Source: Aureococcus anophagefferens
Lineage: Eukaryota; Sar; Pelagophyceae; Pelagomonadales; Pelagomonadaceae
Assembly: GCF_000186865.1 (NCBI RefSeq)
Contig: NW_008705561.1
Span: 2,392,368-2,410,883 of the forward strand
Direction: 5' to 3'
Length of the DNA: 18,516 nt
The translations under genes were made by a program, and so were the position numbers. The notes under the pieces are model-generated. The model searched no databases. It worked only from the letters and a program-made list of their open reading frames with translations, and was not told the origin of the DNA. Of the stretch, positions 1 through 8,429 are shown piece by piece. Every line of letters begins with the position of its first letter. Position 1 is the first letter of the stretch.

Positions 1-1
1 C

Positions 2-907
2 CTGAGCGACGCGGACATGGCGCAGGGCGTCGACATGGTGGCCTACGACTACGACTTCGGGTCCAGCGACGACATGCTCGGCGTGGGCAAGCTGACGAAC
101 CTCGAGGCGCTGAAGCGGTGCCCGGACCAGCCCCGCGGCTTCGAGACGAAGTTCCTCTACAAGGGCAAGGCGCGCGGCGAGGGCTCGTGCGTCTGCAAGC
201 TCCGGGTCCACGGCGCGGGCGCGGCGGCGCCGCGGCCTGGCGCGGCGGCGCCGTCGGCGCCGCCGTTGGGCGCCGTCGGCGGCCAGCTCTTCAACGCGGC
301 GATGGCCGGCGGCTCCGTCGCGCAGGTCGTGCCGGCGGGCCCCGCGCAGCAGTACATGACCGTGACCTGCCCGGCGAACGCGCGCGCGGGCATGCAGGTC
401 ATCGTCCAGTCCCCCGACGGCCAGCGGCTCCAGATCGTCATCCCGGGCAGCGTCGGCCCGGGCATGCAGTTCCGCGTGCCGCTGCCGTCGCCGAAGCCGG
501 CCGTCGGCGCCGTCGTGCCCCCGCCGCAGCAGTACCAGGCGCCGCCGCCCCAGCCCTACCAGCAGCCCTACCAGCAGCAGCAGCCCCAGTACCAGTACGG
601 CGCGCCGCCGCCGCCGTCGCCGTCCTACGGCCAGCCGCCGCCGCAGTACGGCCAGCAGTACCAGCAGCCCCAGTACGGCCAGCAGCCGTACGGCCAGCAG
701 CCGCCGCCCCAGTACCAGCAGCAGGGCGCGCCGCCGCCCCAGTACCAGCAGCAGGGCGCGCCGCCGCCCCAGTACCAGCAGCAGGGCGCGCCGCCGCCGC
801 AGTACCAGGGCGCGCCGCCGCCCCAGTACCAGCAGCCGCCGCCGCCCCAGTACCAGGGCGCGCCGCCGCCCCAGTACGGCGCGCCGCCGCCCCAGTACCA
901 GTACTGA
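2..907 (+). CDS. C2-domain protein with Q/P/Y-rich tail (5' end outside the window)
   Basis: The reading frame is open from base 2, so the gene starts upstream; the ATG at 17 lies inside the domain. The first 40 or so residues read as the end of a C2 domain: a hydrophobic strand with two Asp (VAYDYDFGSSDDMLGVG) matches the Ca2+-binding loop and following strand of C2 domains, which usually bind phospholipid. Next comes a segment around 355-480 with TCPANARAGMQVIV and IPGSVGPGMQFRVPLP. I associate this glycine/proline beta motif with many stramenopile proteins. The last 130 residues are low-complexity Gln, Pro and Tyr, ending in tandem PQYQQQGAPP units. The role is likely membrane- or vesicle-associated with a sticky disordered tail; that is inference. 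It converges on the next gene, with stops 73 bases apart. Confidence 0.8.
   Translation: MSDADMAQGVDMVAYDYDFGSSDDMLGVGKLTNLEALKRCPDQPRGFETKFLYKGKARGEGSCVCKLRVHGAGAAAPRPGAAAPSAPPLGAVGGQLFNAAMAGGSVAQVVPAGPAQQYMTVTCPANARAGMQVIVQSPDGQRLQIVIPGSVGPGMQFRVPLPSPKPAVGAVVPPPQQYQAPPPQPYQQPYQQQQPQYQYGAPPPPSPSYGQPPPQYGQQYQQPQYGQQPYGQQPPPQYQQQGAPPPQYQQQGAPPPQYQQQGAPPPQYQGAPPPQYQQPPPPQYQGAPPPQYGAPPPQYQY
721..810 (+). repeat. 30-bp in-frame tandem repeat, about three units
   Basis: Two identical 30-base units (721-750 and 751-780) are followed by a third that differs at one base before it degrades. Each unit encodes QGAPPPQYQQ in the preceding gene. Shorter variants continue to 904. This array is likely to vary in copy number by slippage. 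Confidence 0.9.
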
Positions 908-980
908 AGCGGCCGCCCGCCGCCGCGGCCTAGCTAGAGACCCGACCACGTTAGCGGCGCGCGTCGCGTCTAGGGCCGGC

Positions 981-1598
981 CTAGAGCCCGAGGTTCTTCT
1001 TGGCCTTGTCGAGGAAGTTCTCCTGCATGTCCTCCGTGAGCTCCGTGACCTCGGCGGCCTCGGGCCGCTTCTCGAGGAGGCCCGGGTAGGAGAGCTTGTA
1101 GCCGAACTTGAGGTCCTTCTTCGCCTTCTTGAGCTGCGGGTACGTCTCGAGGCACCGCGCGACGAACTTGTCCTTGTCCGGGAAGAGGGACGACGCGACG
1201 CCGCGGTCGATGCCGCCCTTGGCGACGCCGCTCAGCAGGCCGCCCATGTAGGACTCGACCAGGTCCTTGGACCGCGAGTCGCCGCCGAGCGCGCCGGCCG
1301 GGTACCACGTCGGCGAGTTCGGGCCCTTGACGTAGAGGTCGAAGGACGGCAGGTCGGATCCTTCCCGCGCCTTCTGGTACTCGGCGTACTGGCGCTGCTG
1401 CTCGACCATGGCCGCCGGGGGGCCCGTGCCGGGCACGCGGCCGCCGACCTTGCCCTTGCGCTTCATCGTCAGCGGCGCCTCCGGTCGCGCGCGCGCGGGC
1501 CGCGCGGCGCCCAGCGCTCGCCGAGAGATGGCGCCGGACGTGAGGGAGTGCGCCTGCCAGACCGCGCAGGCGACGACGAGTCTCTTGAGGCCGGCCAT
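981..1598 (-). CDS. Conserved secreted or plastid-type protein, function unknown
   Basis: 205 residues. The N-terminus is a short basic start followed by a hydrophobic stretch (LKRLVVACAVWQAHSL), then an Arg/Ala-rich region without acidic residues. That fits a signal peptide plus transit peptide as used for stramenopile plastids, although the usual Phe after the cleavage site is not evident. The mature part carries FDLYVKGPNSPTWYPAG, then GDSRSKDLVESYMGG, DRGVASSLFPDKDKFVARC and LKFGYKLSYPG. This pattern (short strand, Trp-x-Pro, GD-R, and a 'YP-LK' then 'FGYKL' ending) recalls uncharacterised plant and algal chloroplast proteins of the DUF6523/HHL1-like kind. I recognise that from memory only. 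A second in-frame ATG (MKRKGK) at 1466 is an alternative start, but the longer start explains the targeting sequence. Confidence 0.72.
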   Translation of the reverse strand: MAGLKRLVVACAVWQAHSLTSGAISRRALGAARPARARPEAPLTMKRKGKVGGRVPGTGPPAAMVEQQRQYAEYQKAREGSDLPSFDLYVKGPNSPTWYPAGALGGDSRSKDLVESYMGGLLSGVAKGGIDRGVASSLFPDKDKFVARCLETYPQLKKAKKDLKFGYKLSYPGLLEKRPEAAEVTELTEDMQENFLDKAKKNLGL

Positions 1599-2009
1599 CG
1601 TGTGTACAGCTTGGTCAGATCACAGGAGAGCGAGTCAGTCTCGGTCGAGCCGAGCCGATGTTTACGCTTGCTTGAAGTCATTTTAGAGTAAACTCGGACA
1701 AAGAGTGCAATGTGGGACTTTTGGGTCGCGCGAGTCAACACCAGAGTGAAGCTACCGTTTCCTTTCTCGCGATCGTTCATTATACACCACTCATTAAACT
1801 AATTCGTCAGGTTGTTGACCCTTTGGAGGCGGCAGCCTTCCCCCGCCGACGTCGCTTTCAACCCGCGGAGTTGGCAAGTGGAATAAGGTTGCGGCGCCCC
1901 GTCGCCCGCGGCAGCGACGCCGCGCCCCTCCCCGCGCTCCCCCTCCGCGCCGCGCTCGGGAGCCAGCAGGTTGGCGGCCTCGGGCTGCCCTCCGAGTCGA
2001 CGCGAGGCA
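1599..2009. promoter_or_regulatory. Divergent promoter region, AT-richer than its surroundings
   Basis: 411 bases between two divergent starts. Roughly 1640-1810 is clearly richer in A/T than the coding DNA and includes a TATA-like ttatacac near 1790. No ORF here has a protein-like composition. It probably holds both promoters and 5' UTRs; no specific factor site is recognisable. Confidence 0.45.
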
Positions 2010-2615
2010 ATGGACGGGATTGATGGGCAGCGCTCGACTGGGCCTCAATTCGATGCTCCGGCCGCTCGCAGCACATCGCCATCTCAGCCCTCGGAGGCGA
2101 GCATCCCGTCCCACTTACCGCCGCTCATATCCGAGGCTGGGCAAGTTTTCGGGGGCGCCCGCCCCCCCGTCGCGCCGCCCCGTCGCGCCGCCTCCGGCCC
2201 GGTCCCGCTCGCGTCCGCACCTCCGCCGGCCGCCGCCGACGACGATGCGTCGCCCGACGCCGTGCACCGCCTCGGCCTCGCGGGACCCGGCCCGCCGCCG
2301 AAGCGGCAGGCCTGCGGTCCGCGGGCCGAGCCCGAAGGCGACAGCGCAGCGGCCCGCGCCCGAGACGAGTTCTTCGACGAGTTCCGCAAGCTCCGCATGT
2401 CCTTCCAAGACCGCGACGAGATCAACGCGCCCCCGTCGCCCGGGTCCTCCGCTGACAGCGTCGTGAGCTTCGACGCGGAGGCCGCGGCGGCGATCTGGCT
2501 CTCCTGTCCTACGCCGGCGATCGGCGACGACGCCCGCGCGGATCGCGTCACCCCCGAAAACTCCGACGACGGCCGCTCCTCGTTCTCGTCCAGCGCCGCG
2601 CTCCGCTTCCCGTAG
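2010..2615 (+). CDS. Hypothetical disordered protein
   Basis: 201 residues starting MDGIDGQRSTG; the frame runs upstream only from a TTG, so I take the ATG at 2010. The protein is dominated by Pro, Ala, Ser and Asp and appears unstructured. The one helix-like, conserved-looking stretch is ARARDEFFDEFRKLRMSF, near residues 127-144. It is followed by a Ser/Pro segment and an acidic/Ser tail (ENSDDGRSSFSSS). A KRQ cluster (PPPKRQACGPR) could be a weak nuclear signal. I recognise no domain. A coding reading is favoured because this frame has balanced composition while overlapping frames are Arg-rich, but the evidence is modest. Confidence 0.5.
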   Translation: MDGIDGQRSTGPQFDAPAARSTSPSQPSEASIPSHLPPLISEAGQVFGGARPPVAPPRRAASGPVPLASAPPPAAADDDASPDAVHRLGLAGPGPPPKRQACGPRAEPEGDSAAARARDEFFDEFRKLRMSFQDRDEINAPPSPGSSADSVVSFDAEAAAAIWLSCPTPAIGDDARADRVTPENSDDGRSSFSSSAALRFP

Positions 2616-2902
2616 TCGCCCCCCTCCGAACTCGACCTCGACGCTGTCTTCCGGCTTCGACTTTCCGCCCACTTTCGCCGCTCCGGCGCGCCTCACGCGC
2701 CCGTCGCCGCGCGCGGGCCACCATCCCTGGCCGCGCTCACGGCGGCGGGTCGCATTTCAGATCTGTAATTATTATAACTCGTACGTCCCGTGGCCTGGCG
2801 GTTCTTTGTCCAGGTACGCGCACGCGTCACGCGCCGAGGTGTCCGACACCGAGCTGAGCCTGCGGTCCGTTTCAGGACTCGGGACGGTTGGAGCTCGACG
2901 GC
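2616..2902 (+). promoter_or_regulatory. Upstream region of the phosphatase gene, with a candidate 5'-UTR intron
   Basis: No convincing gene. An AT-rich patch (taattattataactc, near 2766-2780) could be a TATA-type promoter. Downstream, ccag|gtacgcg at 2814 and gtttcag|gac ending at 2875 would make a 62-base GT-AG intron in the 5' UTR. No ATG lies in 2616-2813, so such an intron would not change the protein. Confidence 0.3.
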
Positions 2903-3648
2903 ATGGAGGAAATCTCCCGCCAATGCCCCGTCTGCTCTGCGGACTACGATGAGGCCTGCGTGCCGCGCACGCTCCCGTGCAAGTGCGGCGTCACCATGTG
3001 CGAGGGCTGCGCGACGGAGACCGTGGAGAACGGGCTCTGCTGCGAGTGCTTCGACGCCATCGACGCCGGCGGCGACGTCGAGGCCTACGTGACGGCGCTC
3101 GCCGTGCCGGACCTCGGGGCGCCCCCGCGGACCGAGGAGGAACTACCGCCGCCGCCGCCGCCGGTCGCCGCGCGCCGCCGGTCGTCGCTCGGCGAGTTCC
3201 TCGCGACGGCGCCGACGGCGACGGCGGCGGCGCTCGCGCGCGCGCCCGCGCCGCCGTCGCCCGGCGAGGCCCTGCGGCGGAAGGCGCGCGCGAGCACCAT
3301 CGAGGACCGCGCGCGGCGCTTCGACATCCCCGCGAGCTCCGCGCGCGTCGCCGCCGTGGACCTCGCGGGCGTCGGGCGGCGCGTGCTGTCTCCCGCGGAC
3401 CTCCGCTACAAGTTCGCGTGCGGCGAGGCCGTGGCTTTGGACGAGGTGCTGCGCCTCCTCGCGGCCGGGCGCGAGACCATGGCCGCGGAGCCCAACGTGC
3501 TGCGCCTCGCGGCGCCGCTGGTCCTCGTCGGCGACCTCCACGGCCAGTACGCCGACTTGATGACCGTCGTCCACGGCGGCGACGCGGGCCTCGCGCGCGC
3601 GCGGCGCGCCTGCGGCGCGCCGGAGAGCGACGCCCTGGCCCCGGGCCT

Positions 3649-3680
<32 letters not shown>

Positions 3681-5698
3681 CGCCCCGGTCCGCGCTCCGC
3701 CGGCGCCGGAGCGGCCTCTCCGACGACGCGGGCGACGACTCCGAGAGCAGCGGCGACGAGGCCTTCTACGGCGGCGGCCGCGCCGGCGACGGCGCCCTCC
3801 TCTTCCTCGGCGACTACGTCGACCGCGGCGCGCGGGGCTGCGAGGTGCTGCTCTACCTCCTCGCGCTTAAGGTCGCGCACCCGGGGCTCGTGCGCCTCGG
3901 GGCGGGAAAAGAGTGATTCACGTTCGCTTCAACACGAGTGTTCCGCGCGCGCGCGTTCCGGAAACAAACATCCACGCGTCGAGAGCGCTCCGAGAGATGA
4001 TCGCTCGTCCAAAAATGAGCCGAAACGAGTGACCGAGATACGAGCCTCCGAAGGTTGGCAATTTCGCGCTCTTTTCCCGCCCAGGTGCACCTCCTCCGGG
4101 GCAACCACGAGAGCCGCGCGTGCACGGGCCACTTCGGCTTCCGCGCGGAGTGCCGGCGCAAGTACGGCCTGGGCGCCTACCACGAGTTCTGCCGCGTCTT
4201 CGAGGCCATGCCCCTCGCGGCGGTGATCGACTGCGACTTTGGCAAGGTCTTCGCGTGCCACGGCGGCATCGGCCCGGACCTGAAGTCCATCGCGGACCTC
4301 GAGGCGCTGGACCGGCGCGCGGAGCCGCCGGACGAGGGCCTGCTCTGCGACGTGCTCTGGGCGGACCCGAGCCGCGACGACGCCGGCGGCGCCGCCGTCG
4401 ACGCCTGGGGGCCGAACCCCCTGCGCGGCTGCTCCGTCGTCTTCGGCGAGCGCGCGACGGAGGCGTTTCTCGAGACCAACGGGCTCACGGCGCTCGTGCG
4501 CGCCCACGAGGTCATGGAGGCGGGCCTGTCCTGCGACTTCGGGGACGTCGACGTGCCGTTCTCGACGTCGGGGCCGAAAGAATTGGTCGACGCGGCGACC
4601 GACGCGGCGCGGACGAAGCTCGGCCGCGTCACGACGGTCTTCTCGGCGTCGAACTACTGCGGCAAGCACGCGAACCTCGGCGCCGCGCTCCTGCTGGGCC
4701 GCGCCAAGGCGACGGCGCTGCTCTTCGAGCCGTCGGCGTGCGCGGCGGACGTCGAGGCGCCGGGGGAGGCGGAGGGCGACGAGGCCCACTTCGTGCGCCA
4801 GGCGTATCTGGTGGTGCCCTACATGCCCACGTCCTTCCGGAGTCTGGTGGACACGGCCAAGGAGCTGCTGGGGCTCAAGTCCTTCCTCTCGCCGGTGCGC
4901 GCGCGGCGGAAGCGCGGCGCCGCCCCGGCGCTCCTCGAGGCGCCGCGGGGCGCCGCGTCGCCGCGCGCGGCGCGCGGGCCGAAACTCGAGGAGAACCGCG
5001 ACCCGCTCGCCGTGTCCTGGGCCGACGGCGTGTCCGGCTCGCCGCCGGCCAAGGCCGCGCCGCCGCCGCCGGCCACGCCGCCGCCCGCGTGGCGCTTCGC
5101 CGCCGCGCTCCGCGGCGACGCCATCAACGAGCTCTCGCCCGCGGCCATGCGCAAGCGCCTCGCGCCGTCGCGCGGCTTCGCGCCGCCGGGCATCAAGGCG
5201 TTCCTCGCGACCATCGAGCGAGGCGCGCCGGGCGTCCCTCGCAAGACCGCGATCCACGATTCGTCGGCCAAGGGCCTCAAATCCCTCGTCACCGATTCCT
5301 ACCGGTCGGGCCACACGATGTCGCCGGAGCTCAAGGAGCTCAGCCGGGGCCTGCGCGCGTCGCGCCGGCCCAACGACGCGGCCGCGCGGTCGCCGCTCGG
5401 CCGGCGCGGCGCCGCGGACGACTTCAGCGACGCGGAGATCTTCGCGCTCCGCCTCATCTTCTCCCTCTTCGACGCGGACAACACGGGCGCCATCTCCCGC
5501 GAGGAGCTCGCCCTCTACGCCGAGGACGTCGGCGAGTGCATCTCGCCCGCGGACGTCGACGTCGTCTTCACCGTCCTCGACGCGGACGGCGACAAGGCCG
5601 TCGGCCTCGAGGAGTGGACGCTCTTCGCCGCCAAGCTCAAGGCCGGCTGGGCCCTCGCCGCCCTCCCGGACAGCGCCGCCAAGTCCCCGGCCGCCTAA
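2903..5698 (+). CDS. PPP-family Ser/Thr phosphatase with RING-like N-terminus and C-terminal EF-hands (PPEF/RdgC-like)
   Basis: Two exons, 2903-3889 and 4085-5698, give 866 residues. The splice restores the invariant LALKVAHPGLVHLLRGNHE spacing; unspliced, a stop follows at 3914. The start is the ATG at 2903. Residues 8-49 carry eight Cys spaced like a RING finger (C8-C11, C26-C28, C33-C36, C46-C49), with Cys in the usual His place. The metallophosphatase signatures are all present: GDLHG 210-214, GDYVDRG 303-309, LRGNHE 333-338, CHGGIGP, RAHEVMEAG and FSASNYCG. Between the first two sits an acidic insert of about 80 residues with a run of seven Asp. Two EF-hand loops lie at 792-803 (DADNTGAISREE) and 828-839 (DADGDKAVGLEE, Lys at the usual Gly). 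Ca2+-regulated dephosphorylation is inferred from PPEF/RdgC. RRRSS and RRRRSG motifs are possible kinase sites. Confidence 0.9.
3899..4084 (+). mobile_element. Candidate introner: transposon-like intron with terminal inverted repeats
   Basis: The phosphatase intron (3890-4084, GT-AG) is bounded by a perfect 14-bp inverted repeat: GGGCGGGAAAAGAG at 3900-3913 and its complement at 4069-4082. Outside these, GTGCGCCTC (3890-3898) at the donor and GTGCACCTC (4085-4093) at the start of exon 2 match at 8 of 9 bases, like a target-site duplication. The left copy supplies the 5' GT, and the element's right end supplies the 3' AG. Introners, known in Micromonas and Aureococcus, create introns in this way. 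Confidence 0.7.
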
Positions 5699-5807
5699 CT
5701 ATGCATGCTGTGCAACTAAGGGTGCAACCGTGACTTTAGTAACATGGCTTCAAAGTGAGCTCGTTGACTTTTGCCAACCGTACCGATCGCTCCGCGGCCC
5801 CAATGCG

Positions 5808-6761
5808 ATGAGTCTGGGCATGGTCGCACATCTCATCGCGGCGCTCATCGGCATCACGACGTGCGACGCGGCGCCCAAGTTCGCCGAGCTCAACTTCGTT
5901 CACATTCCTAAAAATGGCGGCACACGCGTGGCCGGTCTCCTGCGGCGCGCGGGCGTCAAAATGATGGCGCAGCCGCGCTCCCCGGACGTGGCCTGCTCCG
6001 CGCGGCACACGCCGCCGCGCCACGTCCAAACGACGGCGACGACGTCCTTCGCGATCCTGCGCCACCCGTACGAGCGCGCGCTGAGCGAGTGGAGCTGGGG
6101 CCGCAAGGGCGTCTGGACGCCGCAGCTCGGCTACGAGGCGTCCGGCGACGGCATGAACGCCTTCATCCGCGACGCGCTGCGCAACGCGTCGTCGCCGGGG
6201 CGGCCGCCGACGCGCGACCATCTGCGCGCGCGGCTCTACCAGGCGACGCGCGGCGGACCGTTCCACGGCGACTGCCACTGGCTGCCCCAGGCCTACTACG
6301 TCTTCGACGACGCCGGCCGCCGGACCGTGGACGCGACCTTTTGCCTCGGGAACCAGGCGCTCGCGGTGGAATTGAGCCGGTACGTCGGCGTGGCGCTCGG
6401 CGAGGCGTCGGAGCGGCCGCTCGAGGGCATGATCTCGAACGGCACGCGGACGCGGACGACGGTCCGCGAGCTGATCGAGCGGCGCAAGTGCAACGGCAAG
6501 TGCACCCTCTACCGTCTCCTGTCCGACGACGTCCTCGCGGCGCTCAACGACTTCTACGCGGTCGACTTCGAGACGTTCGGGTTCTCCCGGGCCGCGACGG
6601 CCGGCGACATCGCCGTGGACGTGCGCTCGGTGCATCCGGAAGGGGCCAAGTGGCCCAGCGAGCGCCACACGATCCGCCACTCCGACGCGGGCGTCGCGGA
6701 GTGGTGCTTCGGCGAGTCCGCCGCGGTCGAGGAGACGGCGCCCGCGGCGGAGCCGGATTAA
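5808..6761 (+). CDS. Membrane-anchored or secreted sulfotransferase (carbohydrate type)
   Basis: 317 residues from the ATG at 5808; the frame extends upstream only to a GTG. Residues 5-20 are hydrophobic (MVAHLIAALIGITTC) and fit a signal peptide or a type II Golgi anchor. NFVHIPKNGGTR (29-40) is the 5'-phosphosulfate-binding loop of PAPS-dependent sulfotransferases (HIPKTGGT type), and FAILRHPYERALSEW (81-95) is the 3'-phosphate-binding motif. Further on, HGDCHWLPQAYYVFDDAGR resembles the substrate-side segment of algal and animal carbohydrate sulfotransferases. The tail is acidic. It most likely transfers sulfate from PAPS to a glycan, perhaps the extracellular mucus or wall polysaccharides of algae. 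The acceptor cannot be told from the sequence. Its stop lies five bases from the stop of the gene on the other strand, so the 3' UTRs must overlap. Confidence 0.82.
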   Translation: MSLGMVAHLIAALIGITTCDAAPKFAELNFVHIPKNGGTRVAGLLRRAGVKMMAQPRSPDVACSARHTPPRHVQTTATTSFAILRHPYERALSEWSWGRKGVWTPQLGYEASGDGMNAFIRDALRNASSPGRPPTRDHLRARLYQATRGGPFHGDCHWLPQAYYVFDDAGRRTVDATFCLGNQALAVELSRYVGVALGEASERPLEGMISNGTRTRTTVRELIERRKCNGKCTLYRLLSDDVLAALNDFYAVDFETFGFSRAATAGDIAVDVRSVHPEGAKWPSERHTIRHSDAGVAEWCFGESAAVEETAPAAEPD

Positions 6762-6766
6762 TCTTC

Positions 6767-8274
6767 CTACGAGTCGCAGCACGCGGCGAGGGCCGCGCCG
6801 ACGAGCCGGAGGTGCGCGCGGAACGCCTCCGCCGGCTCGCGGTCCATGTCGCGCGGCACCTAGTGGACATTCGTCGCGTCCCGGACCCTCTCGAAGACGC
6901 CCGCGGGACGCCGCGCCGCGCGCCCGTGTTCTCGGCGAGGAAGACGAGCGCCTCCGCCGCGGCGCGCGCGCGGTCCTCGCCGCGGGCCTCGACGATGCCC
7001 TCGGCCGCGCGCCGGACCGCGAAGCCGTCGTCGAGCAGCGCGGCCGCCGTCGCTCGGAGCGCGTCGTCGACGGCCGCGACGGTCTCGGCGCCCGTCGCCT
7101 TTTTCCGCGCGGCCGCGTCCCCGCGGGGCCGGCCCGTGCCCGAGCCCGCCGCCGCGAAGCCTGCCGCGCGCGTCGGCGTCCCGGCCGACGTCTCTCGAAA
7201 AACTCGGGACGCCGCGAGACCGGCGCAGGCGGCGCCGTTCGCGCAGAGCCGGGCGGCGGCGTCGAGGCGCGCCGCGGGCGCCGCCGCGGCGGCGGCCGCC
7301 GCCGCGGCGTCCGGCGGCGGCGGCGGCGGCAGCGGCTGGCGGCCGACGGCGCCCGTCACCGCGAGGCGGACCCCCAGCGTCGTCGTAGGATCGCCGAGGA
7401 GCGCGTGGATCGGGCAGACGTCGCGCCGCGCGGCCGCGAGGAGCCGCGCGAGCGCCGGCCAGCGGCCGAGCGCGAGCTTTTCGCGGCCGGTGCCCACGAC
7501 GGCGTGCGGCACGTTCGCCTCGCAGCGCTCGAGGAGCGGGAGCAGCAGCGCGTCGATCGCGCCGAGCGACCCGAGGAGGAACGGCGCGTCGCGCGGGACC
7601 GGCGCTTCGCCGCCGTCGTCGGGGCAGAGCGCGAGGTCCGACTCGCGCGCGTAGCAGGCGTCCCAGGCGTCCATCCGCGCGGCGTAGGCCCGGCGCGCCG
7701 CCGCCGTCGACTTGCCGCCGAGGACGCCGTAGAGCGCCTTCTGGAGGTCGGCGTAGCGGGCGAGGAGCTCGTCGCAGAGCGCGCGCCGCCGCGGCGCGCG
7801 TGGCAGCAGGCCGTGCTCGGGGAACTCGCGGTCGAGCGCGCGCAGGAGCGCCACGGCGCTCCGCTCGCGGAGCGGCGGCCCCCAGCCGCCGGCCGCCGTC
7901 GCGAGCTGCACGTAGGGCACGCCGTTGGGGTTGGCGCCGGGGAGCGCGTCCGCGAACGCGGCGAGGCGCGCGTCGTCGCGCGGGCCCGGCCGGCGGTACT
8001 GTGACAGGGGCACGACGGCGCGGCAGTGCGGGATCCGCGCCGCCTCGAGGAGCAGCCAGACCTGGTTGGCGAAGGGGTGCCACGCCGCCGCGTCGTGCCA
8101 CAGCCGGACCCTGGGCGCGTCCGCGCCGTGCAGGCGCTCGGTCTCGTCGAAGAGCCGCGGCGCCGGCGCGCCCGCGCGCGCCGCGAGGTCGGCCCACGTC
8201 GACATGGACGTCTGCGTCGCCGCGAGGGCGCTCGCGATGGTGAGCGAAGTGGACCAGGCGAGCACTGCGACCAT
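6767..8274 (-). CDS. Glutathione S-transferase-like protein, two exons, lacking the CPYC motif
   Basis: Exons 8274-6910 and 6859-6767 (485 residues). VRLWHDAAAWHPFANQVWLL is the thioredoxin-fold start of a plant/algal GST-like family that, as I recall it, carries CPYC where this protein has HPFA. NGVPYVQL holds the cis-Pro. DAPFLLGSLGAIDALLLPLL and RWPALARLL belong to the GST C-terminal domain. A low-complexity Pro/Ala insert (7278-7335) precedes the helical tail. Without splicing the frame runs off into Arg/Ser-rich sequence; joining across 6860-6909 gives ARRG|VPRDMDREPAEAFRAHL, and VPRDM plus a helix is the family's usual end. The first ATG gives a possible signal peptide (LAWSTSLTIASALAA); a second ATG (MSTW) is 23 codons in. 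Redox catalysis is doubtful without the cysteines. Confidence 0.72.
6860..6909 (-). other. Predicted 50-nt intron of the GST-like gene
   Basis: On the minus strand, ggc|gtcccg opens and ccactag|gtg closes a 50-base intron in phase 0. Read through, one frame meets a TAG at 6862-6860 and the other turns into non-protein-like sequence. The intron's first eight bases (GTCCCGCG) and the first eight of the next exon (GTGCCGCG) differ at one position, an echo of a target duplication. No inverted ends are visible. Confidence 0.55.
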
Positions 8275-8429
8275 GCGCCGTCAGAGGGGCAGCCCCATTC
8301 TTCTGTGATTTGACTCAAAGCTTGACCTCAACCACTTTGTAATGGGCTTTTTTTGAAGAAGAAAGGCGCGATCGAGCGACCCCCTGTGGATGGAAGGGCG
8401 ACGGGAAGGGCGACGCGGGGCGCTACAAG

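Noticed and set aside
721..904. CRISPR-like or structured repeat array
   Set aside because: Units are contiguous without spacers and encode in-frame PQYQQQGAPP peptides; it is a coding tandem repeat.
3914..3916. TGA after LRLGAGKE in the phosphatase gene, considered as a second selenocysteine codon or a truncation
   Set aside because: It lies inside the intron; splicing 3889 to 4085 gives the invariant catalytic sequence.
3929..5314. A 461-codon minus-strand frame across the phosphatase gene
   Set aside because: Arg/Gly/Val-rich shadow frame; the plus strand carries complete PPP motifs.
6860..6862. TAG in frame between ATNVH and VPRDM, considered as stop-codon recoding in the GST-like gene
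   Set aside because: The frame upstream of the TAG is an Arg-rich shadow, while a 50-nt GT-AG intron joins the true frame to VPRDM cleanly.
7278..7340. GCC/GGC triplet run
   Set aside because: Simple-sequence Pro/Ala linker in the GST-like protein, common in GC-rich algal genes.
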